From Georgenia faecalis (GTDB lineage: Bacteria; Actinomycetota; Actinomycetes; Actinomycetales; Actinomycetaceae): DNA of 64,000 nt. The notes under the pieces were generated by a model. The model saw only the letters and a list, made by a program, of their open reading frames with translations, made no database searches and was not told the origin of the DNA. Location: the NCBI RefSeq assembly GCF_003710105.1, contig NZ_CP033325.1, positions 2,542,001-2,606,000 of the forward strand, in the 5' to 3' direction. Each line of letters opens with the position of its first letter. Position 1 is the first letter of the stretch. Both the position numbers and the translations under genes were made by a program. Shown here in pieces: positions 42,989 to 50,528 of this stretch.

Positions 42989-43626
42989 GAGGCAATTCTG
43001 CCGGACGCTCGCTGACGCAGTCGTAGAAGGACGAACACGATCCCCGACATGGCGACGGCGGCGACCACGCACTTCTGGAAGGCGTCGGCGTACCGCTCGA
43101 CGAGGGTCCAGTGCTCACCGAGGTGATAGCCGGCCAGGACGAAGGTGGTGTTCCAGATGGTGCTCCCTGCGGCGGTCAGCAGCGTGAACCGGCCCAGAGG
43201 CATCCGTTCCACCCCGGCAGGCACGGAGATCAGGCTGCGGAACAACGGGATCATCCGTCCGAGGAACACCGCCGTCGACCCGTGCCGCGCGAACCACTCC
43301 GCCGCCCGGTCGACGTCTGAGGCCTTCATCAGCGGCGTCCGGGCCACGATGCTCCGGAGCCTGGCGTGCCCCAGACACGCGCCGAGGCCGTAGAGGACCA
43401 GCGCACCCGCGACCGAGCCCGCCGTGGTCCACACCAGTGCCTCCAGCAGACCGAACGACCCGCGGCTGGCCGTGAATCCGGCGAGGGGCAGGATGACCTC
43501 GCTGGGCAGGGGCGGGAACAGGTTCTCCAAGGCGATGACCAGCCCCACCCCCGGCCCGCCCAGCGACTCCATCAGTGCGACTGCCCACTCGGCAACGGCG
43601 TTCATGTGTCCGGCGTCGTTTCCCAT
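42985..43626 (-). CDS. DedA-family membrane protein
   Basis: A 213-residue polytopic membrane protein. The hallmarks of the DedA/SNARE-associated family are ENLFPPLPSEVILPLAGF, RHGSTAVFLGRMIPLFRSLISVPAG and the following GSTIWNTTFVLAGYHLG. DedA proteins act as lipid (undecaprenyl- or phospholipid) flippases and support membrane potential and polymyxin tolerance. ATG 43626 has GAGGGG upstream. It is the first gene of the operon with the sensor kinase and regulator, an uncommon pairing. Confidence 0.93.
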   Translation of the reverse strand: MGNDAGHMNAVAEWAVALMESLGGPGVGLVIALENLFPPLPSEVILPLAGFTASRGSFGLLEALVWTTAGSVAGALVLYGLGACLGHARLRSIVARTPLMKASDVDRAAEWFARHGSTAVFLGRMIPLFRSLISVPAGVERMPLGRFTLLTAAGSTIWNTTFVLAGYHLGEHWTLVERYADAFQKCVVAAVAMSGIVFVLLRLRQRASGRIAS

Positions 43627-43716
43627 ACCCCTCACCCTTGGGCGTCCAAGCGGCGCTGTCAGTGGGGCCAGCCCCCCAACGACGTGGGGATATCCGCATG
43701 CCCGAGTCGCTTCGCG

Positions 43717-43734
43717 CATACCCCCCGGGGTATG
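43717..43734. promoter_or_regulatory. CsoR/CstR-type operator overlapping the thioredoxin promoter
   Basis: CATACCCC and GGGGTATG form perfect 8-bp inverted arms around CC. This ATACCCC-GGGGTAT form is typical of DUF156 repressors (copper sensor CsoR and persulfide sensor CstR). It overlaps TATGGT, a -10-like box placed 6 bases before ATG 43743, so the gene may be transcribed leaderless and directly repressed. The repressor gene itself is not in the window. Confidence 0.65.
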
Positions 43735-43742
43735 GTCCGGTC

Positions 43743-44126
43743 ATGGCTACACGCGAGATCACCCTCGACACCCTCCAGGCGACCGTCGCCGAGCACGAGA
43801 TCGTCCTGCTCGACTTCTGGGCCGCGTGGTGCGGTCCGTGCCGGAGCTTCGCCCCGGTGTTCGAGGCCGCCTCCCAGTCCCATCCCGACGTCGCCTTCGG
43901 CAAGGTCGACACCGAGGCGCAGCGTGAGCTGGCGGCCGGGTTCGGCATCACGTCCATCCCCACGCTCATGGCGTTCCGCGACGGCATCATCGTCTTCGCC
44001 CAGCCGGGCGCCCTCAACGGCGCCCAGCTCGAGCGCGTCATCGAGGGCGTCCGCTGCCTCGACATGGACGAGGTCCGCGCCTCCGTCGCGGCCCAGGCCG
44101 ACGACGGCGCTCCCCCCGCGCGATGA
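43743..44126 (+). CDS. Thioredoxin
   Basis: A 127-residue thioredoxin with the redox motif WCGPC (Cys30, Cys33), cis-Pro in SIPTLMAFRDG and the usual fold. A C-terminal extension of about 20 residues (LDMDEVRASVAAQ) is seen in an actinobacterial subgroup. ATG 43743 has no ribosome site and lies 6 bases from a -10-like box, so a leaderless start is likely. Its last four bases overlap the next gene (ATGA). Control by a CsoR/CstR-type repressor suggests a job in copper or sulfur-species stress rather than housekeeping. Confidence 0.95.
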   Translation: MATREITLDTLQATVAEHEIVLLDFWAAWCGPCRSFAPVFEAASQSHPDVAFGKVDTEAQRELAAGFGITSIPTLMAFRDGIIVFAQPGALNGAQLERVIEGVRCLDMDEVRASVAAQADDGAPPAR

Positions 44127-44719
44127 CCTCTTCCGCTCCCACCCCCGCCCGGGACGTCGCCGGCGCCCGGGCCGGCCTGGGCGAGCGCCTGGTCCGCGGG
44201 GCCGTCGCCGTGGTTGTCGCGGCATTCGCCGGCAGCATGATGACGACCCACCCGGTGGTCGGCGTCGGCGCCGGTGTGCTCGCGCTCGCCATCGCGGCCA
44301 TGGCGGTCACCGGCAGGTGCCTGGGCGCCGGCTGCGCGCCTGCCTCCGCGCCATCGCCGCCGCCACCGCAGAACACGCTCGGCGACCCCGAGGCGCACCA
44401 GCGCCTCGACGTGCGCCGACGCGCCTCACCTCGCCTCTCCCACCGAAGCACCACCTCACAGAAGGAGCATCACCATGTGCCGAGCAGCCACGTGCACGAC
44501 CTGCGGCAAGACCACCTGGGCCGGGTGTGGCCAGCACGTCGACCAGGTGATGCGGGGAGTGCCCGCGTCCCAGCGGTGCCCGGGCCACACCAAGGAGCGC
44601 GGCACCGGCTTCTTCGCCCGGCTCTTCGGACGGTGACCGGTTCGCTCGGCTCTTCCGGCGGTGACCGGCCACCGCTGAGCGCCCGCCGCTCCCGCGCCCG
44701 AGACGCCCGGGTTAGCTGA
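44123..44719 (+). CDS. DUF2892-like (YgaP-type) membrane protein, 3' end uncertain
   Basis: The first 70 residues form a YgaP/DUF2892-like unit: GERLVRGAVAVVVAAFAGSMM, then HPVVGVGAGVLALAIAAMAVTGRCLGAGC, two helices and a Cys-containing end. Such domains accompany rhodaneses or thioredoxins in sulfur/copper-stress sets. Beyond about residue 90 the frame runs, Arg/Pro/Ser-rich, over the next gene and even into the convergent one. The true stop has therefore probably been lost or a frameshift has occurred; the functional protein is probably about 90 residues. It overlaps the thioredoxin stop (ATGA). Confidence 0.6.
   Translation: MTSSAPTPARDVAGARAGLGERLVRGAVAVVVAAFAGSMMTTHPVVGVGAGVLALAIAAMAVTGRCLGAGCAPASAPSPPPPQNTLGDPEAHQRLDVRRRASPRLSHRSTTSQKEHHHVPSSHVHDLRQDHLGRVWPARRPGDAGSARVPAVPGPHQGARHRLLRPALRTVTGSLGSSGGDRPPLSARRSRARDARVS
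44475..44636 (+). CDS. 53-residue Cys-rich protein
   Basis: A small protein with Cys-rich start MCRAATCTTCGKTTWAGCGQH and later RCPGHTKERGTGFFARLFGR; five or six Cys/His residues could hold a metal ion. GAAGGAG lies 7 bases before ATG 44475. I know similar short proteins from actinobacterial genomes, always called hypothetical. It lies in the thioredoxin/DUF2892 transcription unit and so shares its presumed copper/persulfide control. It overlaps, in another frame, the unreliable 3' part of the DUF2892 frame. Confidence 0.7.
   Translation: MCRAATCTTCGKTTWAGCGQHVDQVMRGVPASQRCPGHTKERGTGFFARLFGR
44637..44667 (+). repeat. Tandem copy of the 3' end of the Cys-rich gene
   Basis: GCCCGGCTCTTCGGACGGTGACCGG at the gene end is followed by GCTCGGCTCTTCCGGCGGTGACCGG, a 25-bp near-duplicate that includes the stop codon. 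Confidence 0.6.
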
Positions 44720-45242
44720 TCCGGTCCGCGATCCAGTCGATGACCGCCCGGATGCCCTCGGCGGCGCCGGGGATGATGGCGACCAACCACACCCCACCGA
44801 CGAAGATCAAGATGGGCGTGGCCAGCCGGTCGAGCCACCCACGTGGCGGTGCGGGGTAACGGGGATCAGCCCAGTCCACGGGCCCCCCGGCGCGCATCTC
44901 GGCCTCAGCGCGAAGGCTGCGCAGTCGGCCGCGCGCCGTCTCGGTAGCGGCGTCGTCCTCCGCCGCGCACCACGACAGCGCCCGCATCATCCGGAGGGGG
45001 TCGCCCCCGCACAGGCGCCCGAAGGCGGCCTCCTCGGCGGGGTACCGGTACTCGCTGAGATAGGACCAGCGACCCGCTTGCGCGAGGTCGCCCTCCGCGC
45101 GGTACACCTGTGCCAGGCGCTCCCGCAGGTCGAGGCGCTCCGGCATGCTGGCGACGAGGCCACGGATCCGTTGCCGGGCGAGGGCGGTACGCCCGGCGCG
45201 CAGGTCCTCCTCGGCGCGCAGCAGGGTGCGCTCGACGGGCAT
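44712..45242 (-). CDS. DUF6584-like protein
   Basis: A 176-residue protein. The N-terminal 110 residues are helical and TPR-like (RAEEDLRAGRTALARQRIRGL, YRAEGDLAQAGRWSYLSE). One hydrophobic helix lies near the C-terminus (TPILIFVGGVWLVAIIPG). The pattern fits DUF6584 proteins, whose function is unknown. ATG 45242 stands alone, without operon partners. It is the last recognisable gene before the accessory island, whose left end probably lies in the next few hundred bases. Confidence 0.7.
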   Translation of the reverse strand: MPVERTLLRAEEDLRAGRTALARQRIRGLVASMPERLDLRERLAQVYRAEGDLAQAGRWSYLSEYRYPAEEAAFGRLCGGDPLRMMRALSWCAAEDDAATETARGRLRSLRAEAEMRAGGPVDWADPRYPAPPRGWLDRLATPILIFVGGVWLVAIIPGAAEGIRAVIDWIADRIS

Positions 45243-45991
45243 GGCGGCACACTAGCCGCGGCCTGATCTTCCCTGTCGGTCAACGGATGATTAGGAAGGG
45301 ACCAGACGGTTCGGAGGGCCTTCGCACGACGGCGACGGAAGGCCCGGCCTCAGCGCACCCACGCGCTCCCATCCGACGGATCCTCGAGCAGGGGCGGCGG
45401 CTCACCGCCCGGTACGGTCTGAAGTCCTGGTTCTGATCCGTAGAAGGTCCCCGGCCATGCGCGAACCCCTGTACTTCCTGCGCGGAGAGGGTGCCCTCTG
45501 GGCAGTACGCCAAGGCCAACTCCGAGGTGCCCGGCCGGTTCCACGTGGCCAAGCCCAAGGCACGCTGGCCGACTGCATGAACACCGACCCCCTGGACGCC
45601 ATCGTCTCTCCGCGATTCGCGGAGGTGATGGCCGACCTGGGAGCCACGGGCTACCGCATCGAGCCCACCAGGCTCGGGCGCGGATTAGCGTCCGCGGCAA
45701 CCCTGTCAGTCGCTCCGCAGTGGGAAGCGAGGAGGCGACGCACTCGTAGACGGGCAAGCCTGACTCAGGCAAGACGCGCGATCTCTTGTACCCGCCGGGC
45801 GGAGACTTCTGGTCTTCGCATGACCTAGCGGCACGAGGACGAAGCGCAACGGGTATTGCACCAGTACAACATAGTGAATCGGTCGAGCGTTCGGCGGCGG
45901 GACCACACGTCGCTGATCGCACACTTACCCCTCGACCCCGCCTCCGATCGGTGCCATGCTCATCCTCCACCCGTCTAGAGGAGGCTGCGCC
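45243..45991. other. Gene-poor left margin of the island with a decayed coding remnant
   Basis: About 750 bases without a convincing intact gene. One open stretch on the plus strand (45457-45828) has a coding-like core, MNTDPLDAIVSPRFAEVMADLGATGYRIEP split here as DPLDAIVSPRFAEVM and ADLGATGYRIEPTRL. A second coding-like piece sits in another frame just upstream (AKANSEVPGRFHVAKPKARW, 45498-45560). Together they look like a frameshifted relic, perhaps of an immunity-type (DUF1629/Imm11-like) protein, which I cannot confirm. GC content falls towards 45990. Confidence 0.35.
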
Positions 45992-46138
45992 ATGTCCACC
46001 CCCCAGAACGAAGACCGGCGAACGTCCGATAAGCAAGACCTCGAGTTTAGCGAAAAAGGGCTGGACCTCATAGGTGGGAACCAAACAGGCAAAGGCACCG
46101 AAATGTCTGCCGACGAGTTCGTTGACGACGACGACTAA
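45992..46138 (+). CDS. 48-residue acidic small protein
   Basis: ATG 45992 follows an excellent ribosome site, GAGGAGG, at about 7 bases. The product is hydrophilic, starts MSTPQNEDRRTSDKQDLEF and ends in ADEFVDDDD. I do not recognise it. Its stop lies 9 bases before the GTG of the DUF6338 gene, so the two are very probably co-translated. An acidic partner next to a membrane protein is reminiscent of inhibitor or regulator pairs, but no function can be assigned. Confidence 0.55.
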   Translation: MSTPQNEDRRTSDKQDLEFSEKGLDLIGGNQTGKGTEMSADEFVDDDD

Positions 46139-46147
46139 AACGTTCGC

Positions 46148-46771
46148 GTGATCCCTAACGGTGTGGCAACAGTCATCGTATTCGGCTTGCTTGTTGCTCC
46201 TGGACTCACCTATCAAATCCTTAGCGATCGCCGACGGCCCCGGACTGAGCGTTCAGCTTTCCACGAGGCCAGCAGCACGGTACTGGCGTCCGCGGTTTTC
46301 ACGACGGTAGCAGCGATTATCCTGGCGCTCCCCTGGCATCTGGTGCTTCGAGGTGTGCCGCGTGAAGCTGCATGGCAGGACATCCTCCCCGTGTATGCCA
46401 TGGTGACGGCTACCGCCGGCCTGGCGTGCGGCCTCGTCTTCATATTTGATTGGCTCCGCGCGGCCGGGGCGCCCGCAACCATTGTTGAACGGCCCGCGTG
46501 GAACCAGGTGTTCCGAGTCGAGTGCCCGGCCGGTCACCTTCCTGTGGCTCGCGTTACCATGCAAGACGGCTCGTGGTGGATTGGGAGGGTGCGCGGCTAC
46601 GGTTCCGGCACGGGCGATGATCGCGAACTTATCTTGCACGGGCACATGAGGACCAGCGAACGCGCATCTCCAGGCGTCGTGCCCGCCAAGTGGGAACGAG
46701 TCGTCTTAAAGTCGTCACAGATCCGTTCCGTGCAAGTGGGCTACGTCCCCACGGGCACGGCGGCACCTTAG
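46148..46771 (+). CDS. DUF6338-like membrane protein
   Basis: A 207-residue protein with three hydrophobic segments (about residues 5-23, 44-66, 79-103) and a cytoplasmic beta-rich tail (WWIGRVRGYGSG..., ELILHGHM..., VVLKSSQIRSVQVGYV). The start PNGVATVIVFGLLVAPGL followed by RRRPRTERSAFHEAS matches the DUF6338 family as I know it. Function is unknown; DUF6338 genes often sit in mobile or defence-rich regions. GTG 46148. Codon usage is less GC-biased than in core genes here. A hairpin follows 4 bases after the stop. Confidence 0.75.
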   Translation: MIPNGVATVIVFGLLVAPGLTYQILSDRRRPRTERSAFHEASSTVLASAVFTTVAAIILALPWHLVLRGVPREAAWQDILPVYAMVTATAGLACGLVFIFDWLRAAGAPATIVERPAWNQVFRVECPAGHLPVARVTMQDGSWWIGRVRGYGSGTGDDRELILHGHMRTSERASPGVVPAKWERVVLKSSQIRSVQVGYVPTGTAAP

Positions 46772-46774
46772 GCG

Positions 46775-46806
46775 ACCCGCTTGGGGTGGCTTCGTGCCAA
46801 GCGGGT
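46775..46806 (+). terminator. Terminator hairpin after the DUF6338 gene
   Basis: ACCCGCTTGG (46775-46784) and CCAAGCGGGT (46797-46806) form a perfect 10-bp stem with a 12-base loop right after the stop codon. Confidence 0.7.
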
Positions 46807-47200
46807 AGCACATCGTGCGCACCTACACGCCACACGGGCGTCGCGTGGCCGAGGATTCTGACCTGAGGGCGTCCGCCGAGTGGACGCCCTCTGCGACTGG
46901 CTCCTACGAGCCGGCGCAGCGGGACCTTGCCGGCCCCTTCGAGTTTGGGCTGGCGGCACTGCAGGGCGACGACGTCGCGGTTCGCCAGCGGCAGAGAGTG
47001 CGCTGGTAGAACACACATCTTTGGAGGACGTCCCTCATTGCGCCGCCTCGGCCCCGGCCCTCGGTCGCCACCTAGGACGGTGCCAGCATCGCGCCAGGGC
47101 ATTCACCCCGCAGACCACATCGGGTCCGATAGGTTCGGGGTGTTCGTCCTTCCCGGGACGACTCGAGCCGGTGATACACCCTTAGCTTTCTGGAGTGCAC
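46807..47200. other. Intergenic stretch inside the island
   Basis: No convincing gene. A 64-codon plus-strand frame from GTG 46815 to 47009 has mixed codon use and no ribosome site. AGGGCGTCC/GGACGCCCT (46866-46890) is a 9-bp hairpin with a 7-base loop. The stretch before 47200 is AT-richer and probably holds the promoter of the Sel1-like gene. Confidence 0.4.
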
Positions 47201-47881
47201 ATGGGATGGTTTTCGCGGAAGACACCGCCGATAGCGATCCGCGAGCCGAACCCGGAGCCCAACTCCTTTCAACTCACGGCGATGGTGGACCACGGTGCCG
47301 ACCTCATCGACCGCGGTCAGGAAAATGAGGCCATTGCACTCCTCACGCTACCCGCCAAAGCGGGTATCCCTGACGGGATGTTCAACCTGGCCATCGCTTA
47401 TCTAAAACGTGGCAGTGTCACCTCGGCGATGTACTGGTACGAGAACGCCGCTCTTGCCGGCCACGTCGACGCGATGGCCTACCTCGGCTACCTCTTTAGA
47501 ATCAAGGGCGAGACATCACTCGCAAGGAAGTGGCTCGCTAAGGCCGCTCGAGCCGGCAATAGCAACGCGGCAACCATGGTGCGCGACCTGGACTTCGATC
47601 CAGATAGCCAGGCCGCTGCCGTCGTTTCCGCATCAAGCATGGCCACGGCCAACTTCCACGCGAACGTTGGCAGACTCGACCTGGCAAGGCGAGGATGGCT
47701 AGCCGCTGCCAACGCGGGCAATGTCGAAGCCATGTTCGAGCTCGGCAAGTTGCAGGCCATCGGAGGCGTTTTCGGAGAGGCCATGCTGTGGCTGGAGCGT
47801 CCCGCGGCGGCCGGCCACGTCGACGCCTCTAGGCTGCTCGTAGCACTGCGTGAAGGCGCAACCTCCCGGAGTCGCCCGTGA
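47201..47881 (+). CDS. Sel1/TPR-like repeat protein
   Basis: A 226-residue soluble protein made of helical repeats. About five units follow the Sel1 spacing: GIPDGMFNLAIAYLKRGSVT, SAMYWYENAALAGHVDAMAY, LGYLFRIKGETSLARKWLAKA, a shorter unit, then AAANAGNVEAMFELGKLQAI. Sel1 repeats mediate protein-protein contacts. ATG 47201 is chosen because TGGAG lies 6 bases upstream; GTG 47195 is an alternative. It stands alone in the island; partner and role are unknown. Confidence 0.75.
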   Translation: MGWFSRKTPPIAIREPNPEPNSFQLTAMVDHGADLIDRGQENEAIALLTLPAKAGIPDGMFNLAIAYLKRGSVTSAMYWYENAALAGHVDAMAYLGYLFRIKGETSLARKWLAKAARAGNSNAATMVRDLDFDPDSQAAAVVSASSMATANFHANVGRLDLARRGWLAAANAGNVEAMFELGKLQAIGGVFGEAMLWLERPAAAGHVDASRLLVALREGATSRSRP

Positions 47882-48181
47882 ATCGGAGCTGGACGAAAGC
47901 CCCCGGCGCGGTCTTGCCGCCCACCGACAGGTCGGTCGCATCGCTGTCGATGCGGCCAAGGACTGGCGGGACGCCTAATGGCCTCGCGTCCAGAGGCGAA
48001 ATAACTAGCGCGCTCGACAGTTGGACGTCGATAGAGTTGCAAACCTGGCGACTCCCCCAGGCCCTGCTCGTCGCACCATCCGTGGCATCCAGGACCATCC
48101 CTCCGCCGAATAAGTTAGGTTCGCGCATCTGTAACCTATGCCGCCGATCTCCGGCGTTCTGGTCGCACGCGTACGGCACTC
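47882..48181. other. Intergenic stretch inside the island
   Basis: I see no supported gene, RNA or strong hairpin in these 300 bases. Frames on either strand are short and lack ribosome sites. Confidence 0.4.
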
Positions 48182-48355
48182 ATGAGCAACGTACGGACGT
48201 ACCTGCCGAGTGGCGAGCCCGTCCGCGAGGACGACGTCGCTGCCTCATGGCTGGCGCAGTTCGACCCTGACGGCTGGCTCCGGCGAGACGGGCCACCTGA
48301 GGCAACCGGTGACGGTATAGGGTCCTGGCTTCGCCGCCACCACCGGCGCGGGTAG
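48182..48355 (+). CDS. 57-residue hypothetical protein
   Basis: ATG 48182 opens a 57-codon frame with natural-looking amino-acid use (MSNVRTYLPSGEPVREDDV ... SWLAQFDPDGWLRRDGPP, ending SWLRRHHRRG). There is no obvious ribosome site; the message may be leaderless. I do not recognise it. It could also be the surviving N-terminus of a larger, truncated gene. Confidence 0.35.
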   Translation: MSNVRTYLPSGEPVREDDVAASWLAQFDPDGWLRRDGPPEATGDGIGSWLRRHHRRG

Positions 48356-48409
48356 CAGAATTGACCGAACCCGGATTCCTGCCCGCTGATAACGACTGGA
48401 CTGAACTGC

Positions 48410-49018
48410 GTGAGCAACGAGCAAGACCTGAACACCGGCGAGGCCGGGCTGAACCGTCAGAGCACCGACCGGAAGTGGCACAGCAAGAAGCGCTACCGCG
48501 CCCTAATCGGGTTCTTCGCCCTCTGCCTGGTGATCAATCCCTTCCTGCCGGAGGACGAGGAGGACGCGGAGCCGCAGGCACAGCCGACGGCGACACAGGA
48601 GGAGACGACGACGGTGCCAGAGCCCACCCCGTCTCCTGTGCCCACCCTCACCCCGGACCCCGTGGAGCCCGAGGCGACCCTGCCGCCGGGCGTCTTCCAG
48701 ATCGAGGCCGAGTTCGCCGAGCGGATCCTCGATGGTGCCGAGGACGGGCCCCTGACCTACCTGCGCAACGCTGCCTACACGACCGAGGAGTATGGGGACC
48801 CGCTGACGTACATCGCCATCGAGTTCACCTACCCCTCCGGCGACCCGCTCGTCGGCGTGTGGGCGACCGGCAGCCCCGTGGGGCAGTCGTTCGTGTGGAG
48901 CGTGGACGGCTTTGCCCAGGAGTTCACCGTCTGGCCGAACGGACGACCAGACTTCAGCCCGAGTGTCACCGACGAGGCGTCCTACACCGTCAAGAACGCC
49001 CTCGAGCTGACCTCCTAG
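48410..49018 (+). CDS. Hypothetical membrane-anchored protein
   Basis: A 202-residue protein. A short cytoplasmic basic N-terminus precedes one helix (YRALIGFFALCLVINPFLP, about residues 29-47). An acidic Glu/Pro/Thr-rich stalk follows (about 48-90), then an extracellular domain of about 110 residues with YIAIEFTYPSGDPLVGVWA and FAQEFTVWPNGRPDF. I do not recognise the domain; its beta-rich look suggests a small sandwich. The start is GTG 48410. No operon partner is seen. Confidence 0.6.
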   Translation: MSNEQDLNTGEAGLNRQSTDRKWHSKKRYRALIGFFALCLVINPFLPEDEEDAEPQAQPTATQEETTTVPEPTPSPVPTLTPDPVEPEATLPPGVFQIEAEFAERILDGAEDGPLTYLRNAAYTTEEYGDPLTYIAIEFTYPSGDPLVGVWATGSPVGQSFVWSVDGFAQEFTVWPNGRPDFSPSVTDEASYTVKNALELTS

Positions 49019-49041
49019 CACCAGCGCACACGAGCCAGCCG

Positions 49042-49254
49042 CTACTCCTGAATGACGATCTGGTAGGAGCCCGGGTCCTCGACGTGGGCGAGGACCTCGC
49101 GGGCAAAAGCGATGGCCTGCTCCCGAGTGCCGCACCTGGCCGCGTAGGCGTCGATGTCGCCGCGCCCGTTCTCTCTAGGCGAGTCCGCCTGGCGTGCAAG
49201 CCGCCGGGCCCAGAGGCACGGCGTGCACCAGCACGATCCGCTTGCGATCGACAA
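49042..49254 (-). pseudogene. Possible 3' fragment of a broken gene
   Basis: The last 38 codons read like genuine protein (DIDAYAARCGTREQAIAF, AREVLAHVEDPGSYQIVIQE), but the N-terminal half does not. A coding-like piece in another frame just upstream (LVLEAGALVDRKRIVLVH, about 49200-49280) suggests a frameshift. The family is not recognised. Confidence 0.35.
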
Positions 49255-49391
49255 GAGCTCCCGCTTCGAGCACTAGCCGTTGAGCTATACCGCGTCCCGC
49301 GAGGGGTAAGTTAGCGACGCCGGGCGCACACCGCGATCGCCTCCTGTGCGCGGGGGTTGGTCGCGGTGCGCCGACCATCTACCTTGGGTGC

Positions 49392-50030
49392 TCAACGTCC
49401 CAGGAAGCCGAAGATCCGCTGTAACAGCGGGTCGGTGTAACCGTTCAGGTACCGCAGGGGCGCTGAGGCCGGCTCCATCCTCGCCATGTCGATGTACGAC
49501 ATCACGTCTGCGCTGACGAAGACGATCTGCCCGGAGGACACGGCAAGGTCCTTGTCAGAGCGCCAGATCTTGGCCTGTCCGCCAGGCTGTAGCGAGCGCA
49601 GACGCAGGAGCGTGCCACGGGCACCGGGGCGCACCAACTCCACGACGAGCGGCCTCCCTAGCCGGGTCAGCGCGGGCATCCCGCCGCCACCACCGTGCCT
49701 CACAGTCGGGACGACAGAACCAGCGGGCACCACTCTGGCCAACTCGTGCTGGCTGGTACAGGGGTGCTTGGGCCACGGCGGGCCTAACTCGTCGAAGTAA
49801 ACGCGGCTGCCGTACTCGTTGGCGTAGAAGTAGACCGCGGCACCGCAGACCGGACACGAAGCGTTAGGCGCAATCCAGCGGGCGAGCGAGGAGGAACGTT
49901 GCGCGGGCACGAGGGGCCGGACTTGGCCACCGGACGGGCCACCCGCCCGGGAGACGGTGTGCTCACTCACCCACACGGGGCCTCCGGTGCGGCTGCGGCG
50001 GTAGTGCCCTCGTCGGCGGTACGTCGTCAT
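49392..50030 (-). CDS. Zinc-ribbon hypothetical protein
   Basis: A 212-residue protein. A basic N-terminus (MTTYRRRGHYRRSR) leads to a putative zinc-binding module, SCPVCGAAVYFYANEYGSRV then YFDELGPPWPKHPC, with Cys-x2-Cys plus a later His-Pro-Cys. The C-terminal half (about residues 120-212) is of mixed fold with LRSLQPGGQAKIWRSDKDL. I have seen the FDELGPPWPKHPC pattern in actinobacterial hypothetical proteins, but know no function. ATG 50030 gives the conserved start; an extension upstream has no ribosome site. Confidence 0.6.
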   Translation of the reverse strand: MTTYRRRGHYRRSRTGGPVWVSEHTVSRAGGPSGGQVRPLVPAQRSSSLARWIAPNASCPVCGAAVYFYANEYGSRVYFDELGPPWPKHPCTSQHELARVVPAGSVVPTVRHGGGGGMPALTRLGRPLVVELVRPGARGTLLRLRSLQPGGQAKIWRSDKDLAVSSGQIVFVSADVMSYIDMARMEPASAPLRYLNGYTDPLLQRIFGFLGR

Positions 50031-50089
50031 GGCCGCGATGGTAGGCGGTCCCGTCACCCGCCGAACAAATGGCGCACCAATGCGCCGCG

Positions 50090-50335
50090 ATATCTACGTC
50101 GGGGCGATCCGAATGGCCTCTTCCAGCGGCTTGTGCGCACGCACAACGCGAACGTAGGTGCGATCAGCGTACGGGCCTGGCTCGCGGCGGCCCGACGGGA
50201 ACACCGGGGCCCCGCCTCGTCCGCGAGCAACACGACGAGAGGGGCAGGCCCGAGCCGCTGGAAGGCGGCTGGGTGGGCCTCGCCGCCCGGCCACCAGTCT
50301 CCGCCGTCGACTGGCAGTTCCTCGAGCCGATGTGA
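50090..50335 (+). pseudogene. Frameshifted gene remnant
   Basis: Two frames read on smoothly as one protein. The first gives DPNGLFQRLVRTHNANVG, then AISVRAWLAAARREHRGP. The second, one base out of register, gives RLVREQHDERGRPEPLEGGW and VGLAARPPVSAVDWQFLEPM before a stop at 50333-50335. The shift lies near 50210. No start is evident. I take it as the 3' part of a decayed gene of unknown family. Confidence 0.4.
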
Positions 50336-50528
50336 TTGGCGTGATATCGCTCCTACGTACCCCTAACTCCGGAAGCAATGCAGCGCGGCCTCGCCCGCGC
50401 CCTCGAGGTTGGGCTGGCCTTGCGCCCGCCCAGGCGAGTCAAGGCGCATGAGCGAGTCAGCGGCCGCCGCAACAGTGGCTGCCACGAACCGCCTCGAGTC
50501 GCGCTACCCCTCGATGGCACCCCAGCCG

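Noticed and set aside
46815-47009. 64-codon plus-strand frame in the island
   Set aside because: It has no ribosome site, codon bias is not clearly coding, and it overlaps a terminator-like hairpin. It is mentioned only in the intergenic description.
49270-49300. A tRNA D-arm-like string (TATAGCTCAACGGCTAGTGC on the minus strand)
   Set aside because: The D stem is mispaired, and neither an anticodon arm nor a T-arm consensus follows at the right distance. It also falls in a coding-like remnant.
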